NCBI RefSeq assembly: GCF_028890485.2
Contig: NZ_JARCHV010000002.1
Coordinates: 124,001-188,000 of the forward strand
Reading direction: 5' to 3'
DNA length: 64,000 nucleotides
Source of the DNA: Planococcus sp. SK3692
Lineage (GTDB): Bacteria > Bacillota > Bacilli > Bacillales_A > Planococcaceae
Within the stretch, counting starts at the first letter, position 1; each line of letters begins with the position of its first letter. Shown here one piece after another: positions 58,737 to 64,000 of this stretch. The translations under genes and the position numbers were made by a program. Below the pieces are notes generated by a model. That model was not told the origin of the DNA, did no database searches, and saw nothing but the letters and a program-made list of their open reading frames with translations.

Positions 58737-60370
58737 TGAAACAACAAGTAGGAGATGAAAACGGATACTCCCTCTTTATCACCCTCTTGGCAATCATGTT
58801 GGTGGGAGTTTTAGGGTTAAGCCTTATTACGATGGCGACAAATACAATGAGTTTTTCGCAAAGTGAGCGCGGGAATCAATCCAGCTTCTACATTGCAGAA
58901 GCTGGATTGACGGCTAAACGGGCAGAAATTCAGCTATTGGTCGAACAGGCTTTCAAAAAGACGCATCAACAGTTTGAAGCGATATCTTCTCCTCAGGGTA
59001 AGGCTCAATTTAATTTTGAACAAGAATATAAAGACAACGTGCAAGGCTTATTGACGCCTGAATTGAACCTCGTAGACAGCAAGAGCTATGAAGCCCAGCA
59101 AGGAAATATTCCAGTATCCGAAGCAGCAATCAGCTTAGTTTCTACAGACCCACTTGTATACAATCTGGAATCGACCGGAGTAGTACCGATTCCTTCTGGT
59201 CGAAATCAAACAAAGGTACTTTCGCAACTTCTTGAAATTCAATTGAATGTTGATCAAGAGACCGTAGTGGAAGAAATCAACGGTGAGAAAATTGCGAAAC
59301 TAAAAGCCTGTTTCTCGCTCTATACCACAGCAAATCTTTACCATGATACGAACAACTTGAAGGGACCCATTTACGTAAACGGGACAACCTATATTCCACG
59401 TGGCGGGGCCTTTATAAATGGCAACATATATTCGGTAGGAGATATTCGGATTACAGGCGGGGGATCAGGAATCAATGGTGATGCGTATACTTCTGGGAAA
59501 GTCATCATCACAGCAGGAGGTTCGAGGGTTAGTGGGAAAGTCTTTCAAAATGTTGACTTAAGCCAAGTGAAGAATGAATGTGTCCAAGCCCTACCACAGC
59601 TTCCAGATGTTGATTCGGTTTTTATATCTCCAACCATATTGCCGTTGGAATCTGCGCAAAATCAGAATGGCGATACATTAGTAAAGAATGGACTATTATC
59701 ACTTGATAAATGGAACTTGACAGATTCGACTTGGGTTCTTTCAGAAGACGTGTATTTAAAACGACTTTATATCCCGAGTGCTCGTAAATTAACCATTGAT
59801 CTCAAGAATCGAGATCGAACTTTGTTTGTTGATAATTGGGATGTAGAAAATGGGTTTATCGAGTTGATTAATGCCTCCAATTCAAAACTAAAAATAGTCA
59901 TTAAAGATAGGCTAAATCACCGGAATGGCGACCTAAATAGTAATGGAAAGCCGGAAAACGTAGAAGTATTCTATGCAGGAACATCCACACCTTCATTAGG
60001 AGGTAATTCTAAATATCATGCTACACTTCACGTTAAAAGAGCCGATCTAACAGTAACAGGAAGTAACGGGTTGATGGGAGACTTGGTTCATTACGGAACA
60101 GGAAACACAATTACAGTGTCCGGACATGGAGATATGGGGAATAAACTCGTTTTGGCGCCCAATAGTGATTTTTTCCTTACAGGGAGTGGTAGCATTATGG
60201 GGAATATCATTGCTAAAAATTTCACAGCTAGTGGCGCAGGATCTATTTTTCCTCCTTCCAGTGACTCTGGGGAATGGGAATACACCGAAGGTCAAAAAGA
60301 AACCATTGAATATATCAGCTACGAAGATGAGGGGAGTTTAATCAAAGCAACTCCAATCAGCGAAGAATAA
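58736..60370 (+). CDS. PilX-like N-terminus with beta-helix-like C-terminal domain
   Basis: A 544-residue protein. The N-terminus ENGYSLFITLLAIMLVGVLGLSLITMATNTMSFSQSERGNQSSFYIAEAGLTAKRAEIQ is PilX-like, with a hydrophobic helix but without Glu5. From about residue 210, glycine-rich turns recur (RGGAFINGNIYSVGDIRITG, GGSGINGDAYTSGKVIITAG, GSRVSGKVF and later GNTITVSGHGDMGNKLVLAP, GSGSIMGNIIAKNF), reading as two stretches of a right-handed beta-helix or bactofilin-like fold (DUF7305-like). GGGGGAG precedes the ATG; it overlaps the previous stop by one base. Confidence 0.82.
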   Translation: MKQQVGDENGYSLFITLLAIMLVGVLGLSLITMATNTMSFSQSERGNQSSFYIAEAGLTAKRAEIQLLVEQAFKKTHQQFEAISSPQGKAQFNFEQEYKDNVQGLLTPELNLVDSKSYEAQQGNIPVSEAAISLVSTDPLVYNLESTGVVPIPSGRNQTKVLSQLLEIQLNVDQETVVEEINGEKIAKLKACFSLYTTANLYHDTNNLKGPIYVNGTTYIPRGGAFINGNIYSVGDIRITGGGSGINGDAYTSGKVIITAGGSRVSGKVFQNVDLSQVKNECVQALPQLPDVDSVFISPTILPLESAQNQNGDTLVKNGLLSLDKWNLTDSTWVLSEDVYLKRLYIPSARKLTIDLKNRDRTLFVDNWDVENGFIELINASNSKLKIVIKDRLNHRNGDLNSNGKPENVEVFYAGTSTPSLGGNSKYHATLHVKRADLTVTGSNGLMGDLVHYGTGNTITVSGHGDMGNKLVLAPNSDFFLTGSGSIMGNIIAKNFTASGAGSIFPPSSDSGEWEYTEGQKETIEYISYEDEGSLIKATPISEE

Positions 60371-61062
60371 AGATGGTTAGGGAGAAGACGGCTATTTTCT
60401 AGCTTCAAAATTAAGCTTAAGTACTCGTCCGGTATATACATCTATCTTTATAGATATTAGAGGAATGTTGATACTTATTTAATGTGTATAAGTACAACCG
60501 ATTGCTGTCTGCTGGAAATAGATAACTAAAAGAGGAATAGTGCAAACAAATAAAATTAATTTAAGGATTTAAAATTAATTGATTCGCCAATTTTATTAGA
60601 TATTTTAGTTACATTATTTCATTTTTATAATATCAAATAGAGTAATTCTATATATGTCTATAAAGTTCTATGTACATAGAATGTCTATCGGTGTGTAATT
60701 TAAAGTTTTTCCTTCGTGATTTTTCGGTACTCTTATTAATTGAAAAAATTATTGATATAGTAGTTAAGAACCTAGCTTAAAATTAGTTAATAGAATATAA
60801 GAATTTCTAGCAAATATAATAAAATTCATCAGGCTGCCGAATGTCTCAATAGTAAAAAAGTAGAATTTTGTTCCGGTTATTATGGTGATAAATAAATCGT
60901 ATTAACAAATCGCTTTAATTTTTGTTATTTAAGATCGGTTATTAGAAATCTACGGAGAGAATAAAAGGAAAATAGATTTTCAAAAGTTAAATAAGTAAAT
61001 TTTTCTGATTCAATGGAGATTGTATATAATTTAAGTAAGTCATTGAAAGTAGGGTGAGTTTA
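60371..61062 (+). other. AT-rich gap before the restriction-modification gene
   Basis: About 690 bp with no gene found. A perfect 16-bp palindrome TTCTATGTACATAGAA (60666-60681) lies between two copies of ATGTCTAT (60654-60661 and 60681-60688). An extended -10 (TGTATATAAT, 61021-61030) about 33 bp before the GTG start is the likely promoter of the next gene. Confidence 0.5.
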
Positions 61063-64000
61063 GTGAGTGAAGAGCTTAAGAGTGCAAAAAGTTTTATATC
61101 TATCGTAAAAGAGATGGATGCTGATTATACAACGCAACGTGACAGAGGAACAATGTTCGAATTATTATCACGTACATACTTTAAGAATGAACCAATGTAC
61201 AAACGTTTATTTGATAATGTTTGGACATTAAATGAAGTACCCGATGAATATGGTATTTCTAAATCAGATACTGGTGTAGATTTAGTTGCTAAAGAACGTG
61301 AAACGGGTAATCTGATAGCTATTCAATGCAAATATTATTCAGAGGACACAACAATACAAAAACAACATATTGATTCGTTTTTAAACGAAGTAGGAAAAAG
61401 ATTTTATTCAAAAGGCATTATTATTACCTCTACTGATAAATGGGGAAAACATGCAGAAGAAGCGTTAATTGGTCGAGATAAAGAAATTACACGTATTTCG
61501 TTAACCCAACTTAAAGATAGTCAAATTGATTGGTCGGAATTTAGCTTTGCTAAGCCAGAAAAAGTAAAAGCTCAACAAAAGAAAACACCAAGACCACACC
61601 AAATTCCAGCAATTGAAGCAGTTGTAAATGGTTTTGAAATAGTTGATCGTGGGAAACTTATTATGGCCCCAGGTACGGGTAAAACATATACTTCTATGGC
61701 AATTGCTGAGGAACTTGCAAAGAAGAAAAATGATATTTTTCGAGTCCTTTATCTAGTGCCAAGTATACAGTTACTTTCACAAACCTTGCGTGGCTGGACG
61801 GCAGACACTAATTACAATATGGATTCAATTGCTGTATGTTCCGACCGAAAAGTAACTAAAAAAGAAAGTAATGATGATATTGCAGATATTAATGTTGCAG
61901 ATATCGGTTATCCAGCTACAACCGATGCCAATAGGCTTTTAGAATATCAATCGAGAATCGAAGCAAGTCAGAGTAAGGGAGATTTTATAACTGTTTTTTC
62001 AACATATCAATCGATTGATATTATAATCGAAGCCCAAAAGCAAGGCTTCTATGAATTTGATTTAGTAGTTTGTGATGAAGCTCATCGAACAACGGGCGCA
62101 ACAGAATTAGGTAAAGAAGATAGCAACTTTACTAAAGTTCATTACGATGACAATATCAAAACAGCTAAACGTCTATACCAAACAGCTACACCAAGAGTTT
62201 ATGGTGATAAAGCAAAACAGAAAGCAGACGAATTGTCTGTAGTAATTGCTGATATGGATCATACTAATTTATATGGTAATGAGTTTTATCGTATTGGATT
62301 TGGTGATGCTATTCGTCAAGGGATTTTAACGGATTATAAAGTTATGGTGTTAGCAGTAGATGAGGACATGATTGCTCGCAGATTCCAAAAAATGTTTGCT
62401 AAAAAGGACTCCGAACTAGAATTTGATGATGTAACAAAAATTATCGGCTGTTGGAATGGATTAGTCCGTCGAAGTAGTAATTCAGATGAAGCTTTAGGTT
62501 CACCAATGAAACGTGCTATTGCTTTCACAGGAACTATCCGTGAATCTAAGTTAATTACTGATATGTTCACTCATGTAGTAGATGAGTATTTATATCAAGA
62601 TTCCGAAGAGTATGAACAACAATATAAAATTGAGATTGATCACGCTGACGGTTCTATGAATGCTTTAGAAAAAAACAAGAAAATTTCTTGGTTAAAAGAT
62701 GAAGTACCTGATAACACTTGTCGTATTCTTTCAAATGCTCGTTTTTTAACAGAGGGTGTAGACGTACCAGACTTAGACTCTATCATGTTCTTAAAGCCAC
62801 GCAAATCAAAAATTGATATTGCACAAGCAGTGGGAAGAGTTATGCGGAAATCTCCGGGTAAAGACTATGGTTATGTAATTTTACCAATTGGTGTGCCAGC
62901 AGGGGTCGATACAAATAGTGTTTTAGATAATAATGATAAATATCGGGTAGTTTGGGAAGTCTTGAATGCTTTACGTTCCTTAGATGAGAGATTCGATGCA
63001 ACGATTAATAAATTAGAATTGAATAAGAAGAAACCAGATCAAATTCAAATTATCGGTGTAGGTGAAGCTCCAGAAGGTGGAGAATTAAAACAACAAACAG
63101 AACAGTTAGCTATGATGTTAACCGAAGAAGACCTATCTGATTTAGAGCGCGCTATATACGGTAAGATTGTTCGTAAAGTAGGGGATGTACGCTATTGGGA
63201 AGATTGGTCAAAAGATGTAGCTGAAATCGCTCAACAGCATATGTTACGTATACGGGTGATTTTAGAGGACAAGAAAAGCGAAGCATACAAGGAATTTCAA
63301 AAATTTATTAAAAGCTTACGGTACAATATCAATCATTCAATTAGTGAAACACAAGCAATTGAAATGTTAGCACAGCATTTAATTACAAAGCCTGTTTTTG
63401 AAGCGTTATTTGATTCTTACAGTTTTGTACAGGAAAATCCTGTCTCTAGGTCAATGGATACCATTTTGACTATTCTTGATGACAAAGGACTAATGAAGGA
63501 ACAAGAAAAACTAGAATCATTTTATGAAAGTGTTCGTGTACGTGCAGAAGGTGTAGATAACTTAAAAGCGAAGCAAGATATTATTATCCAGCTGTACGAT
63601 AAATTCTTTAAAGTAGGATTTAAAGAAACGACAGAACGGTTAGGAATCGTTTTTACACCTGTTGAAGTTGTAGACTTTATTATTCATTCTGTAGATGATT
63701 TATTAAAGAAGCACTTTGGAAAATCGCTTGCAAGTGAAGGTGTTCATGTGTTGGATCCATTTACAGGAACAGGCACATTCGTAACTCGTTTGTTACAAAG
63801 TGGTCTTATTAATAAAGAAGATTTATTGCGTAAATATACTCAAGAAATTCATGCAAATGAAATTGTGCTTTTGAGTTATTATATAGCTGCTATCAATATT
63901 GAAGAAACTTTCCATGGTTTACATGGAGGTAAATATGTACCTTTTGAAGGTATTGTATTAACAGACACCTTTGAGAGCTCCGAAGAAAAACCTTCTTTTA
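61063..64000 (+). CDS. Type ISP restriction-modification enzyme (LlaGI-like), partial
   Basis: A single reading frame of at least 979 codons runs off the right edge. N-terminal Mrr-like nuclease: SDTGVDLVA (Asp73) and IQCKYY (Gln88, Lys90). SF2 helicase: Walker A MAPGTGKTYTS (Lys207), D338EAH box, motif III-like YQTATPR, GVDVPDLDSIMFLKPRKSKIDIAQAVGRVMRKSPG for motifs V-VI (about residues 566-599). A helical coupler follows, then an N6-adenine methyltransferase beginning GIVFTPVEVVDFIIHSV and motif I LDPFTGTGTFVTRLL (Asp898). This order is that of Type ISP enzymes (LlaGI, LlaBIII), which restrict, translocate and methylate in one chain of about 1,550-1,600 residues; the rest, with NPPY and the target recognition domain, should lie outside. 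The start is GTG with AGGGTGAG upstream; GTG 61054 is an alternative. Confidence 0.92.
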   Translation, partial: MSEELKSAKSFISIVKEMDADYTTQRDRGTMFELLSRTYFKNEPMYKRLFDNVWTLNEVPDEYGISKSDTGVDLVAKERETGNLIAIQCKYYSEDTTIQKQHIDSFLNEVGKRFYSKGIIITSTDKWGKHAEEALIGRDKEITRISLTQLKDSQIDWSEFSFAKPEKVKAQQKKTPRPHQIPAIEAVVNGFEIVDRGKLIMAPGTGKTYTSMAIAEELAKKKNDIFRVLYLVPSIQLLSQTLRGWTADTNYNMDSIAVCSDRKVTKKESNDDIADINVADIGYPATTDANRLLEYQSRIEASQSKGDFITVFSTYQSIDIIIEAQKQGFYEFDLVVCDEAHRTTGATELGKEDSNFTKVHYDDNIKTAKRLYQTATPRVYGDKAKQKADELSVVIADMDHTNLYGNEFYRIGFGDAIRQGILTDYKVMVLAVDEDMIARRFQKMFAKKDSELEFDDVTKIIGCWNGLVRRSSNSDEALGSPMKRAIAFTGTIRESKLITDMFTHVVDEYLYQDSEEYEQQYKIEIDHADGSMNALEKNKKISWLKDEVPDNTCRILSNARFLTEGVDVPDLDSIMFLKPRKSKIDIAQAVGRVMRKSPGKDYGYVILPIGVPAGVDTNSVLDNNDKYRVVWEVLNALRSLDERFDATINKLELNKKKPDQIQIIGVGEAPEGGELKQQTEQLAMMLTEEDLSDLERAIYGKIVRKVGDVRYWEDWSKDVAEIAQQHMLRIRVILEDKKSEAYKEFQKFIKSLRYNINHSISETQAIEMLAQHLITKPVFEALFDSYSFVQENPVSRSMDTILTILDDKGLMKEQEKLESFYESVRVRAEGVDNLKAKQDIIIQLYDKFFKVGFKETTERLGIVFTPVEVVDFIIHSVDDLLKKHFGKSLASEGVHVLDPFTGTGTFVTRLLQSGLINKEDLLRKYTQEIHANEIVLLSYYIAAINIEETFHGLHGGKYVPFEGIVLTDTFESSEEKPSF

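Noticed and set aside
62334..62570. Reverse-strand frame of 78 codons within the Type ISP gene
   Set aside because: Antisense shadow; the forward frame carries helicase motifs.
1..64000. CRISPR arrays, tRNA, rRNA, transposases and complete insertion sequences
   Set aside because: Looked for throughout; no regularly spaced repeats, no cloverleaf or rRNA sequence and no transposase frame was seen.

Overview
The window reads as a chromosomal piece of a moderate-GC Gram-positive of the Bacillales, most like Planococcus/Planomicrobium (Planococcaceae). Evidence: Bacillus-type gene families (YtvA LOV-STAS photoreceptor, MhqD/MhqO, GuaC, DUF817, DUF4181, DUF3006, IruO/YcgT reductase), strong AGGAGG ribosome binding sites with frequent GTG/TTG starts, a FapR-type operator before fabH, a classical Fur box, and hairpin plus T-run terminators after most units. 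This assignment is inference from protein families; no rRNA or tRNA gene is in the window.

Region 1 (1-24 kb) is ordinary core chromosome in short units: an XRE regulator with a membrane protein, a FUSC exporter, a coiled-coil membrane protein, FapR-controlled fabH, a DrrAB-type ABC exporter, a PP2C-like phosphatase, an M3 oligoendopeptidase, a large secreted S8 protease with cell-wall-binding repeats, several GNAT acetyltransferases, a stand-alone ResC/CcsB cytochrome c assembly protein, a PepSY membrane protein with a YtkA-like lipoprotein, and the blue-light receptor ytvA. Here lie an 18-codon leader ORF before a BltD-like acetyltransferase, a hairpin that could hide the ytvA ribosome binding site, and a perfect 55-bp direct repeat bracketing a GNAT gene.

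Region 2 (24-47.6 kb) carries stress and transport units: an Rrf2 / thioredoxin-reductase-like / methyltransferase operon, a divergent mhqD-mhqO pair (quinone and electrophile stress), twin paralogous membrane proteins around a zinc-ribbon/HhH protein, a TetR-SDR pair, a run of small membrane proteins, an Lrp/AsnC regulator, a complete oligopeptide/dipeptide ABC operon (B-C-A-D-F order), guaC, DUF817, a macrolide-type glycosyltransferase, and a ComEC-like metallo-beta-lactamase-fold protein with DUF3006.

Region 3 (47.6-64 kb) looks accessory: intergenic spaces are longer and visibly AT-rich and codon use changes. It holds an RraB-like protein, an unrecognised reverse-strand cluster (lipoprotein, secreted acidic-then-basic protein, polytopic membrane protein), a Fur-boxed siderophore/ferric-citrate ABC operon ending in an IruO-like reductase, a ferritin, a three-gene minor-pilin-like operon whose last protein ends in a glycine-rich beta-helix-like domain, and the first ~979 codons of a single-chain Type ISP (LlaGI-like) restriction-modification enzyme that runs off the right edge. 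The best candidates for something undescribed are the 48.7-51.1 kb secreted/lipoprotein/membrane cluster, the pilin-like trio, and the leader-peptide and hairpin controls in region 1.
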